Below are positions 1 to 9,600 of a stretch of 64,000 nucleotides of DNA, piece by piece. Source of the stretch: Clostridia bacterium (GTDB lineage: Bacteria; Bacillota; Clostridia; Oscillospirales; Acutalibacteraceae); contig JAFZOL010000011.1 of assembly GCA_017550625.1 (NCBI GenBank), positions 1 to 64,000 of the forward strand, read 5' to 3'. The notes beneath the pieces are model-generated. The model was given only the letters and a program-made list of their open reading frames with translations. It was not told the DNA's origin and ran no database searches. A program made the translations under genes and the position numbers. Position 1 is the stretch's first letter, and each line of letters begins with the position of its first letter.

Positions 1-590
1 CGCAGTACACGACGGCTTCCCAGGTGGCGGGCGTGACGCAGTTGCCTGCGACCTCGTTCTCGGTCACTTCATTGGTGTTGCCGGTGTGCGTGTTCGGATC
101 GACTTCGCCGGTCACAGGCGTTCTGCTCAGCTCGGCTTCGCAGTCCGCGCAATAGACGACGGCCTCGTAGTAGCCGGGCGTGACGCAGTCCGCGCCAATG
201 GAGTTTTCGGTCACTTCATTGATGTTGCCGGTGTGGGTGTTCGGGTCGACTTCACCGGTCACGGGCGTTCTGCTCAGCTCAGCTTCGCAGTCCGCGCAGT
301 ACACGACGGCTTCCCAGGTGGCGGGCGTGACGCAGTTGCCGGCGACCTCGTTTTCGGTCACTTCATTGGTGTTGCCGGTGTGGGTGTTCGGGTCGACTTC
401 GCCGGTCACGGGCGTTCTGCTCAGCTCGGCTTCGCAGTCCGCGCAGTACACGACGGCTTCCCAAGTGGCGGGCGTGACGCAGTTGCCTGCGGCCTCGTTC
501 TCGGTCACTACATCGATGTTGCCGGTGTGGGTGTTCGGATCGGGATCGGTATCGCGGGTCTCGGTCTCGTTGCAGCGAGCGCAGATGCGC
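1..590 (-). repeat. 147-bp in-frame tandem repeats in the S8 protease
   Basis: At least four units start at 1, 148, 295 and 442, an exact 147-bp period encoding 49 residues each. The consensus contains HTGNTNEVTENEVAGNC, TPATWEAVVYC and ADCEAELSRTPVTG, with three conserved cysteines per unit. Units 1, 3 and 4 are almost identical in DNA; the unit at 148-294 differs in its middle. A degenerate N-terminal unit (RICARCNETETRD) precedes them. The array continues beyond the left edge. Confidence 0.9.
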
Positions 591-3500
591 GTTTCTTCGC
601 CGCCGTTCGAGCAGTTGGCGGGCGTGGTCTCTTCCCACTCGCCCCAATCGTGGCCGAGGCCGGTGATCGCGGGAGAGGTGAGCACGTCGAGCGCAAGCTC
701 TTCGTTGAGCTCGTTAGTCACGGCGCTGACGGACGTATCGGCGCAGGAGTTGACGGTGAAGTGCAGCTCGGCAAGCGCGGCGTTGGCAGCGATGGCGTCA
801 AGGGAGGCGTAGGCGAAGGTGATCTCGCCGTCCTCGGCGTTGATGCTGAAGTGCGCCGCATCGGAGGAAGCGTCCACAAAGGTCAGGGTCTCCGCGTCGT
901 AGGTGACGATGATCTTACCGTTGTTGGTAGCTTCGGCCTCGCTCAGCGTGACGGTCACGTTGTGGTCGTCATCGGTCTCGCCCGCGGTGGCGGCGTCAGG
1001 CTGCGCAGCTCTTTCGGGAGAGACGGAAGCGGGAGCTTCGATCTTTTCAAGCACGGAGCTCTTCACGCTGATCTTTTCGGCGGGCAGTTCATTGGTGAGC
1101 AACGCACTCAGAGCGGAAATCTTCCCTGCGGAGAGAGAATCAACGGCATCGTACAGATCCTCGTGCAGCATAGAGATGTTCGCTGCATTCGACACTCTGC
1201 CGACGTAAACGGCGTCGAATTCTTCCGCATTCTGATCGGTAAAGTCAATGTAATAGATCGACTTCGTGGTGTTATCCGCAATGAACACGGAATCGTCGGC
1301 GGTATCGGAATTCCCCTCGGGATCACGGGCGCTGGTCATGGAGTATGCCCACAGATCGGAGCCGATGTTCAGCGTGTTGATCTTACCAACGGTGCCGTAC
1401 TGCGCGCCCAGACCTTGTTCTCCGGAGGAAACGGAGCCGTAAGGCGCAAGAATGTACATATTGCCGTCCGCGCCCATCGCATAGAACAGGAACATCCGTC
1501 CGTTGGTGGAATCGTCATAGTAGCCGATGAAGGTGATGGCAACGAAGTGTGCAACGTCTGAGAAGTCGAAATAGCTGACGTTGCCGTCGGAAGTCGGGAA
1601 GGTGACATAGCCGCTCTCGGTGACGCCGACGTAGTCGTAGTCAAAGGTGTAGGTCGTGCCGCTGCTGGTGACCGTGAAGGTGGGAATGTTCGCGGCATCC
1701 AACGGCGCAACGGCCATATTCATCTGGAAGGTGGCATCTTCATCGCGGACGTAGGTCTCCGCGTCGAATTCGTGGAAGTAGCCGCTGTCATCCAGACCGA
1801 AGAGCTTGTCGCCGCCGCGTCCGCCGCCGACGATGGTGACGTCGGAATCCGCCAGCTTCGTGGTGGACATATTGCTCAAATCGATGGAGGCAAACTGCGT
1901 CTCAGAGCCGCCTTCGCCGTTCTCAAGCAGATAGAGCAGTTCGTAGGCGTCGCGGGAGGAAATGGCGTTGTCGCCGTCCAGATCAGCGGCCGTCGCGTCG
2001 AATGCGCCGATGTATTCGCCGGTAATCTTGCCAAGGATCGCATCGGCATCGTCAGCGTCGGTATCGCCGTCCATATCAACGTCGGCATCGATCCCGGTGT
2101 TCAGCGTGATCTGCGCCTTGACGGAAGCGTTCATGGGCGTGGCGTCGACGACGGAGACCTCGCACTGACCGTACATCGAAGCATCCTGATTGGAGGTCGC
2201 GCGGACCGTGCAGGAACCGATGCCCACAGCAGTCACGTGACCGTTCTGATCGACGGTCGCGATACCCTCGTTCGAGGAGGACCAGGTCACGGTCTTGTCG
2301 AGCGCGGTGATGGGCAGGACCTTGACCGCAAGATCGATGTCCGTAATGCCCGCCGCGGGGATCAGTGTCACAGTAGCAGGCGTCACGGTCACTTTCTCAA
2401 CAGCGTCGGGATCGTATTCGACCTGGATCTCGGTTTCTTCGTAAATGTATGTATTTGCCGTAGAAGTCCTTGTCTGCCACTGTGAAGAAGATGCATACCA
2501 CTGCAAATAATACGTTCTAGTCTGTCTGGTAGACAATCTGTTGTTGGAATACGACCAAGAGGTATTCGTCGTATAGGATGCAGGTCTTTGATTAGAGCCG
2601 ACATACTGCAGGTATCCGCCATCCGCTACGTTCGTAAAACGGAAACCGGAACTTGCACTCCAAATAAAGGTCGATACAGCGTCTTCGGAAGCAATGTACG
2701 GCGCATTGACAGTATTGTCAGCCGGATTAATCTTAACAGTCGCATCACTGACATAGTAGCCATTACCGGGAGAATCCAAAACGATAGCGGAATTCGTCGC
2801 GGTATTCGTGTTGGAAATGATGTATTTCTTGCCGGCAGTCAAAGAAGATACAAGCTTGTAGACCTTGATCGTCTTGTAGATCTGGCCTTCGGCGACTCTC
2901 GCCACGGCAGCGACCTCGTTGCCGGCGTAGTCCGCAACGAAGATCGTCACGGCAGCGCCGACGTTGGAGGGAACGTTGAAGGTGTAGGAGACCGACTGAC
3001 CTTCGGCGGTCTGCTCGGGCACGATGCCCTCATAAACCGTATTGCCACCGACATCCATCAGAGCCAGATAGGCGATATAGTGGTCGTCCTGCGCCTCAAC
3101 GGTGATGGTGCCGTCCGCATTTTTGGTCACGGGCAGGAGCTCGGGCGCCTGATCGTCGTAGGTGAAGGTTCCGCCGATCACAGCACCGTCGCCGAGAAGC
3201 TTATCACGAACCAGCGTGCCGAGCCCCGCGGCAGTCACGTTGCCGGTGGTCGTATTGGGATCCAGATAAATGCCGTAATACTCGGGGATCGCGAAGAGGC
3301 CTGCGGTGACCTTGTCGCCGTTGGTCAGATTCAGAGCGGATCCCTTGATGTTGAAGGTCGCGGTTGTGGCATCCGTATCCTGCCACGTCTGCTGATTCAC
3401 ATAGTACCAGGAACTGCCCGCATCGTAGTTCGCGCTGCCGGAGTAAAGCACCGTGCCGTCTTCCTTGATAGCGGCAGCGATCACGGTGCCGGCGTTACGG

Positions 3501-6340
3501 ATCAGGTGATACTTCGCGCCTGTAAACGCCGTATCCGGGCCGATCGCCAGTCTGTCCTTCGGGAAGGTAGGCTCCACGGTATAGGGGTTGCCGGAGAACT
3601 TCACCGCAGAATCGCCGTTATAGCGGACGTTCAGATAGTTCACGTCGGTAAGCCCATGGTAGGACGTACGGGTGGATCCGTAAAGATTATCAATGTAACT
3701 ATAAGCGTCGAACATGGACGAATCCGTCCAGGAGCCGTAAACGCCGAGGATCGGGATTGAATGCTCCACGGCATCTCCGGTGACCTTGGTAAAGCCTTCC
3801 ACGTAGACGGTCTTGCGCTCGGAGTTATCCAGAGCCGCACGCTGCGCCTCGGTCAGCTCGATGGTGACCGTGACCTCTGTGCTGCCGTTCGCGGCAACCG
3901 TGACGCTGTTCCCGGTTGAATAGGAAACGTTCGCGGAAAGCGCTTCCGTAGCGTAACTCATATAGCCGTTTTCGATCTTCTGCGTGAAAAGATCGGTGGA
4001 CAGCGTGTAGGTCTTCGCCGTATCGGTGATATTGTTGATCGTAAAGCTGTAAATGAACAGACCGTCGCGGGACGCGTTCTGGCCGATCTCAGCCTTCACC
4101 TTGCCGTCCGCAGCGGAAATCGTAGCGTCGGCACCCATCCAAATATATTCTGTCGCATTCGCCGCGTTGTTCACGTTTGCAAGACCGGAGCCCTGACGGA
4201 GAATGGACTGATAGCTGCCGTCGGAGGCTTTCATCGGAACAGCAGTGGACATCAGAAGAGACTGCACGAGCTGACGCTGGGTCTTGCCGGTTTTCGCGAC
4301 GAGATTATTCTCACGAATATACTCGGCAAGGACAGCCGAAAGGCCGGCGATGTGCGGCGCCGCCATGGAGGTACCGCCCCAGGAAACGTATTTGTCGGTT
4401 CCGCCGCCGCCGTCATCCGGGTCACCGGTACCGTGGACGGAATAAATGTTTCCGCCGGGCGCGGTAATCTCGGGCTTCATCGTCAGAGAGCCCGGAACGC
4501 CGAAGGAGGAGAAGTCCGTCAGTTCGGTAAAGTCACCCAGAGAAATCGTCTGGGACACGTTCGTAACTTCAACGGAACCGGTGTAATAAGTATAGCCGCC
4601 GGTGGTTCCGGAAGACACGGAATTCGATTTCACCCAATTCGCGTCTGCCAGCGAAATGGAAACCATCGGGAAGGAGCCGGTATATCCATCCAGATTCATG
4701 TTGATGGAACCGTCCTGATTATTCGCAACGACCAGCGCCTTGGGGTTGTAGCTTTTCAGATTGTTGCCCTTTTCATAGAAGGACAGCTCGCCGCGGTTGA
4801 CGATGACCACCTTACCGGAAAGGCTGATGGTCCTGTTGACGGCGGTATACTCAGCGGTATTACCCACGCCGTCAATGTAAACGTAATCCCACGTTCCGGC
4901 AACGGTCGTCATCGCGGGACCGGCGGAACCGCCGGAGTAAACAACCTGACGTCCGTTGTTGAAAACAAGAGGCATACCGGTGGAAGTCGTGTTCTCGGAA
5001 GCGGCAACGCAGAAGGAGTTGACGAAGGTTCCGGGAGAACCGCCGGTGTGAAGAGAAATATCCGACGCGTAGATGCCGTCATGGTTCTCAAGGAACGAAT
5101 CCCACGCATAGGAGTTGCCCGCGGAAATGCTGACGACGGTCTTCACGTTTTTGCTGCCATTAGAGAGATTATCCATAATGGTCTGGTAGGAAGAGGTCTC
5201 TGAATACGCAAAACCGGGATTGCCGGAGCCGAGGGAAAGGTTCGTCGCATCGGCGCCGAGAACGATGGAGTCCTCGATGGCAACCATATAGTCCGAATCA
5301 TAGGCGCCGCCTTTGGTGCCGAAAACCTTCATCACGAAGATCTGCGCGTCAGGCGCCATGCCGACCGCCTTCACAGTGGAAGGAGCGTCAACATAGGAAT
5401 CGCCGGATTTGACATAACGGTTGGCCGCCGCAATACCCGCAACGTGAGAACCGTGTCCGCTGTTCGCTCCGCTATGGTCAATCGTCAGATTCTGGTCAAC
5501 ATAGTTGACCGCATAAGGAATCTTATCCGATACGAAGGTTCTGGTACGGTTCGAACTGGAAATGAACTTTGAAGCATTCAACTGGCTCCACGTGGTGGCA
5601 TCCACAGTGCCCATCTTCTGAGAAGTAGCACCGGCCTGCGTGAGCGCGTAATTGAACGCATCCGCATTGAAGGACTGATGGTTTGCATCGATACCGGTGT
5701 CAATGATGGCGACACGGGATCCAGCGCCGGTATAGCCGGACGACCAGGCGATCGTCGCGCCGACGGTCACGGAAGAGCCGGAGGTGTTCGGATCGTCCGC
5801 ATCATTCGTCTCAACGGGCGCGGGGACATCGTATTGACGTTCAAGCTCTACGCTCTTGACGCCGGGGATCGCCCGAATCGCATCAAGGTCGCCAAAGCGC
5901 ACCTCAGCTGAAATCGCGTTCGTGAGCAGGGTCAGGTTCCATTTGACGTCGAGCGCGACGCCGGTGGCGGCTTCGATCTTCGACTGGATGGACGCCTGAT
6001 TTCTTTTCAGAGAATCTCTGTAGGAAATCGCGGCCTTGTTTGTGCCGATCCCCTGCGCGGCATAGCCGGCGTCGATGGCGCCGGGCTCGTCGAGGAAGAT
6101 CGACACGCGGACGGTGTCATTGAGGCCGTAGGGCAGGTCTTCCGCCGGCTGGGCCTCATCGTCCGGGGCCTCGCCGAGCTTTTTCACGTTCAGCGTGGAG
6201 GGATCGATGGGGGTCACGGTCAGCCCCTTGCCGGATGACGCAGCCGCGGCGCCCGCCGCGGACACCGCCGGCAGGGCGACGGTGAAGAGCATCAGCACGG
6301 TAAGAAGGACCGAGAGAAACTTCTTGGTGTGAGAATTCAT
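1..6340 (-). CDS. Giant secreted S8 subtilisin-like protease with dockerin and C-terminal repeats (3' end outside window)
   Basis: Extracellular serine protease, partial: it starts at ATG 6340 behind GGGAG and stays open to the left edge, over 2,110 codons. In order: signal peptide (about 1-28, ending LPAVSA), propeptide-like region, S8 domain with Asp near 213 (AIIDTGID), His near 297 (GHGSHVAGIAA), Asn near 408 (SAGNSYAWDS) and Ser near 659 (GGTSMAAPHIAG), a PA-type insert, Fn3-like domains as in C5a peptidase/lactocepin, a Big_2 domain (TVTWSSSNEGIATVD), a dockerin (DVDMDGDTDADD, DNA about 1906-2098), a propeller-like region, a cohesin-like domain and 49-residue Cys-containing repeats running off the edge. 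It is a paralogue of the next gene. The catalytic set is complete, so it should be active, probably in protein or peptide degradation. The substrate is unknown. Confidence 0.9.
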   Translation of the reverse strand, partial: MNSHTKKFLSVLLTVLMLFTVALPAVSAAGAAAASSGKGLTVTPIDPSTLNVKKLGEAPDDEAQPAEDLPYGLNDTVRVSIFLDEPGAIDAGYAAQGIGTNKAAISYRDSLKRNQASIQSKIEAATGVALDVKWNLTLLTNAISAEVRFGDLDAIRAIPGVKSVELERQYDVPAPVETNDADDPNTSGSSVTVGATIAWSSGYTGAGSRVAIIDTGIDANHQSFNADAFNYALTQAGATSQKMGTVDATTWSQLNASKFISSSNRTRTFVSDKIPYAVNYVDQNLTIDHSGANSGHGSHVAGIAAANRYVKSGDSYVDAPSTVKAVGMAPDAQIFVMKVFGTKGGAYDSDYMVAIEDSIVLGADATNLSLGSGNPGFAYSETSSYQTIMDNLSNGSKNVKTVVSISAGNSYAWDSFLENHDGIYASDISLHTGGSPGTFVNSFCVAASENTTSTGMPLVFNNGRQVVYSGGSAGPAMTTVAGTWDYVYIDGVGNTAEYTAVNRTISLSGKVVIVNRGELSFYEKGNNLKSYNPKALVVANNQDGSINMNLDGYTGSFPMVSISLADANWVKSNSVSSGTTGGYTYYTGSVEVTNVSQTISLGDFTELTDFSSFGVPGSLTMKPEITAPGGNIYSVHGTGDPDDGGGGTDKYVSWGGTSMAAPHIAGLSAVLAEYIRENNLVAKTGKTQRQLVQSLLMSTAVPMKASDGSYQSILRQGSGLANVNNAANATEYIWMGADATISAADGKVKAEIGQNASRDGLFIYSFTINNITDTAKTYTLSTDLFTQKIENGYMSYATEALSANVSYSTGNSVTVAANGSTEVTVTIELTEAQRAALDNSERKTVYVEGFTKVTGDAVEHSIPILGVYGSWTDSSMFDAYSYIDNLYGSTRTSYHGLTDVNYLNVRYNGDSAVKFSGNPYTVEPTFPKDRLAIGPDTAFTGAKYHLIRNAGTVIAAAIKEDGTVLYSGSANYDAGSSWYYVNQQTWQDTDATTATFNIKGSALNLTNGDKVTAGLFAIPEYYGIYLDPNTTTGNVTAAGLGTLVRDKLLGDGAVIGGTFTYDDQAPELLPVTKNADGTITVEAQDDHYIAYLALMDVGGNTVYEGIVPEQTAEGQSVSYTFNVPSNVGAAVTIFVADYAGNEVAAVARVAEGQIYKTIKVYKLVSSLTAGKKYIISNTNTATNSAIVLDSPGNGYYVSDATVKINPADNTVNAPYIASEDAVSTFIWSASSGFRFTNVADGGYLQYVGSNQRPASYTTNTSWSYSNNRLSTRQTRTYYLQWYASSSQWQTRTSTANTYIYEETEIQVEYDPDAVEKVTVTPATVTLIPAAGITDIDLAVKVLPITALDKTVTWSSSNEGIATVDQNGHVTAVGIGSCTVRATSNQDASMYGQCEVSVVDATPMNASVKAQITLNTGIDADVDMDGDTDADDADAILGKITGEYIGAFDATAADLDGDNAISSRDAYELLYLLENGEGGSETQFASIDLSNMSTTKLADSDVTIVGGGRGGDKLFGLDDSGYFHEFDAETYVRDEDATFQMNMAVAPLDAANIPTFTVTSSGTTYTFDYDYVGVTESGYVTFPTSDGNVSYFDFSDVAHFVAITFIGYYDDSTNGRMFLFYAMGADGNMYILAPYGSVSSGEQGLGAQYGTVGKINTLNIGSDLWAYSMTSARDPEGNSDTADDSVFIADNTTKSIYYIDFTDQNAEEFDAVYVGRVSNAANISMLHEDLYDAVDSLSAGKISALSALLTNELPAEKISVKSSVLEKIEAPASVSPERAAQPDAATAGETDDDHNVTVTLSEAEATNNGKIIVTYDAETLTFVDASSDAAHFSINAEDGEITFAYASLDAIAANAALAELHFTVNSCADTSVSAVTNELNEELALDVLTSPAITGLGHDWGEWEETTPANCSNGGEETRICARCNETETRDTDPDPNTHTGNIDVVTENEAAGNCVTPATWEAVVYCADCEAELSRTPVTGEVDPNTHTGNTNEVTENEVAGNCVTPATWEAVVYCADCEAELSRTPVTGEVDPNTHTGNINEVTENSIGADCVTPGYYEAVVYCADCEAELSRTPVTGEVDPNTHTGNTNEVTENEVAGNCVTPATWEAVVYC

Positions 6341-6593
6341 TGTTACACTCCCTTTTTAAATAGATGATCGCAAAGGATGTAAGCCATTTTTGCATAATTT
6401 TACAAGGATTTCAAGTGTTTTCCGGTTAATTATCGATTCAACTTCAAAATCCTGTATATTAAATTGTTTAATAAATATGATGTTATTGATGAACTTTATA
6501 AAATTATCCAAACGGACAAAGGTTTTTTGTTTAAATCGCACAAGGGCTCCCCTGCCCCGGTTTTTGGCCGTGTTTTCGGGCGCAGGCGGGGAC
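6341..6593. other. AT-rich leader of the first protease gene
   Basis: Gap between the stop of the second protease (6663) and the start of the first (6340). It holds the Shine-Dalgarno GGGAG at about 6347-6352 and AT-rich sequence. Several TTGAAA/TTGTAA-like boxes occur near 6405-6420, but none has a convincing -10 at 16-18 bp, so no promoter is called. Confidence 0.5.
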
Positions 6594-6629
6594 AAAAAAA
6601 CTCCCCCCGCGGAGATTCCGCAGGGGGAG
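6594..6629 (-). terminator. Intrinsic terminator after the second S8 protease
   Basis: Read on the minus strand, CTCCCCCTGCGGA pairs with TCCGCGGGGGGAG (6601-6629) and is followed by seven T (6594-6600), 34 bp past the stop codon. Confidence 0.9.
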
Positions 6630-6662
6630 CAATTATTGGGGGGTATCCTCAGGTCCGAAACC

Positions 6663-9600
6663 TTATTTCGCGATGGGGGACCACCACAGAAGGATGCGGT
6701 TCAGGATGAAGAGGATGTGATGGATCAGGGAGGTCCACCAGCCGGAGATCGTGTGCAGGTCGTGATGCTCGCCGCAGTACGGGCAATCCTGGCCTTCGCC
6801 GCAGCGCGTGCAGACGTTGTCGGCACTGCCTTCGGGGAAGTCGTGGCCCAGAGCGGGCAGGACGACGTGCTTCTCAATGGTGTATTCAACACCCTTGAAG
6901 ATCACGGTGGCGATGTAGATCGCTTCGCCGTCCTCGGTGCAGGTGGCTTCCTGCGTGAGGACCGTGAGCTCGGCTTCGAGCTCTTCGACAAGGCCGAACT
7001 CGTCGGTGGCGGTGAAGATCGCGGTGACAGCGGTGTAGCCGTCCTCATCGCTGCCTTCCCACACCCATTCGGGACCTTCGTATTCGTGGTCGACGATGCC
7101 GAGCTCCTCGTTGATCTCTTCGTCGTGGACGTAGACCGTGATGTCTTCTTCTTCGGAAGCGAAGTAGATCGTGGCAAGGGTCTCGCCGGCGGGGATGGCG
7201 TCGTAACTCGCGAACGCGAACAGGATCACGCCGTTCTCCTCGTCAACGCCGAGGGACTCGAAGTCGAGGTTCGACTTGTAGGTGACGTAGGTCACGATGG
7301 AGGGATCGTAGGTCACCTTGATGAGGCCGTTGTTGGCGTCCACGTCTTCGGTGAGATCGACGGTGTAGGTGTAAGCCTGCTCGGGCGTGACGACCTCGCC
7401 GTTCTTGCCGGCCCTGTTGGGCGCGCCGAGGGTTTCGATCTCAGCGGTCTCAACGGCAGCCTCAAGCGAGACGTCGGCCTTCTGAGCGATGCCGGTCTTG
7501 GCTTCGCCTTCTTTGGCTTTGATGCGCTCGATCTGGCTGACGGAAAGCTCGGGAATCGAGTCGTAATCGCCGTTGAACAGGCCCGCGACGCTGGAAGCGC
7601 CCGCGACTGTGCCGACGTAGGCGGCGTCGAACTCGTAGTACTCGTCGAGGCCGTTGACGTAGAAGATCGCCTTCATGTTGTTGTCGGCGATGAACACGGC
7701 GTCTTCGCCCGTCTGATAATAGGCGTAGGTCATGGAGAACGCGGTGGGATCGTCACCGATGGTGAGGATGTTGACCGTGCCCCAATCGTAGAGCGAAAGA
7801 TCCAGATCCGGCTCACCCTCATACAGCATAGGCGTGATGATGCCGAGATAGAGCTCGGACTGATCGTCGAGGATGTAGTAATACAGAGCCGTGATGTATT
7901 CGTCGTTGTCGTCATACTCGGCGCCGACGAAGGCGATGGCGATCGGGTTGATCCCGTAGTCGCCCGCGAGATCAAAGTAGACGGCGTTGGAGCCGGTCTC
8001 GCCGTACCACAGCGTCAGCCAGCCGTTCTTGGTAACGGAGGCATAGTAGTAATCGTAATAGGCAAGGTTGGGCTCTCCTTCATCGCCGAGATTGGCGGTG
8101 AAGTTCGGGAAGTTGGCGGAGTCGAGCGCCAGATAGGTGGGATTGAGCGAGAACATCATTTCGGGCGTGAAGGTCTCGACGTCATATCTCATCACGTCGA
8201 TATCGGTGTCAACGCCCCAGATGTAGTTACCGGATTGCGCGCCGGAGATGAAGGTGGAGCCGGCCTCGGCGATCTCTTCGGTCTCCATGGTGGAGAGGTC
8301 GATATACTCGAAGCGCATGTCGTTCTTGCCGTAGGTGGTCTGCGCGAAGACGTAAGCGTCGATCGGGGTCTGGCCCGCGACGGCGACCACGCACGTGCCG
8401 TAGACGGAAGGTGTCTGGTTCGAGGTTGCGGTGATGATCGCGGTGCCTACGCCGACGGCGGTCACGACGCCGTTTTCGTCGACGGTGGCGACGTCTTCAT
8501 CGGAGGAGGACCAGGTGACGGTCTTGTCGGGAAGCACGATGGGCTTCACGGTGACGTCAAGCTCCACGGTGGGCTTCGCCTCGAGGATCAGGGTAACGGC
8601 CGCGGGATCCACGATCACTTCGGAAGCGGCTTCGGGATCGATCTCATATTCGAAGGTCTGAGGCGTGAAGATGTAGGTCTCGCCCTCGGTGGGACCGAAC
8701 ATGAAGTAGCCGCCGTTGTAGTACATGTAATATCCTATGCTGACGTAGCCGTTGTCCAGATACGGGGTGTGATAGGAGAAAGAGTCCGCGTAGCCGGCAT
8801 ACTGGCCGCCCCAGCTCACGAAGGGATAATTGGGGCTGTTGAAGCCGAGGAGACCGCCGTCGTTGGCGTTCTCGAGCGTAACGGCGTCGTCAATGGCGTC
8901 CCAAACGATGGAGGCGTCGATCGCGGCGTCGTCAACGTAAAGGCCATTGGCGTCTTCGATGAGCTTGACCTCAGCGGAGCTCGTGTAGTAGTTCACACCG
9001 TTGGACATCAGAGCGGCGGCTTCGCCGGGCTCGTTGGAGTTGGTGATGACGTAGGGATTGCCTTCTTCAAGGGTCTCGGTCAGATAATAGTGGGTGACCT
9101 TGGCCATGATCGGGCCGTCGGAGAAGCGGATGAGGGCGGCGTCTTCGTTGGCGGCATAGTCGCCCACGAACACGGCGGCGGCGACGCCCATGTCAAGATC
9201 GGAGATGTCGAGTTCCACGGTGACTTCTTCACCGGGCTCGCTCTGCTCGGGGATCTCGCCGGCATAGATCTCTTCGCCGTTGATATCCATCAGGCAGATG
9301 GCGGCGATATACTGATCGTCCTGCGCGGTGACGGTAACGGTGCTGCCGTCTTCGGAAAGCTCGGCGCTCAGGATCTTCGGAGCCTGGGTGTCGATCTTGG
9401 CCTGCATCGAGATCACGGCGCCTTCGCCGATCTCGCCTTCCTCATAGAGAGCAAGGAGGTCTTCAAGGGAGATGTCGCAGGTCTTGGCTTCGGGATCGAG
9501 CATCAGGGCGTAATACTCGGGCACGGCAAAGAGCTTCACTTCGAAGCCGTCGCCGGACTCAAGGCCGAGATCCTTGACCTTTTCGCCGATCGCGGCGGTG

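Noticed and set aside
6341..6593. Promoter for the first S8 protease
   Set aside because: Only poor -35/-10 pairs were found at allowed spacing.
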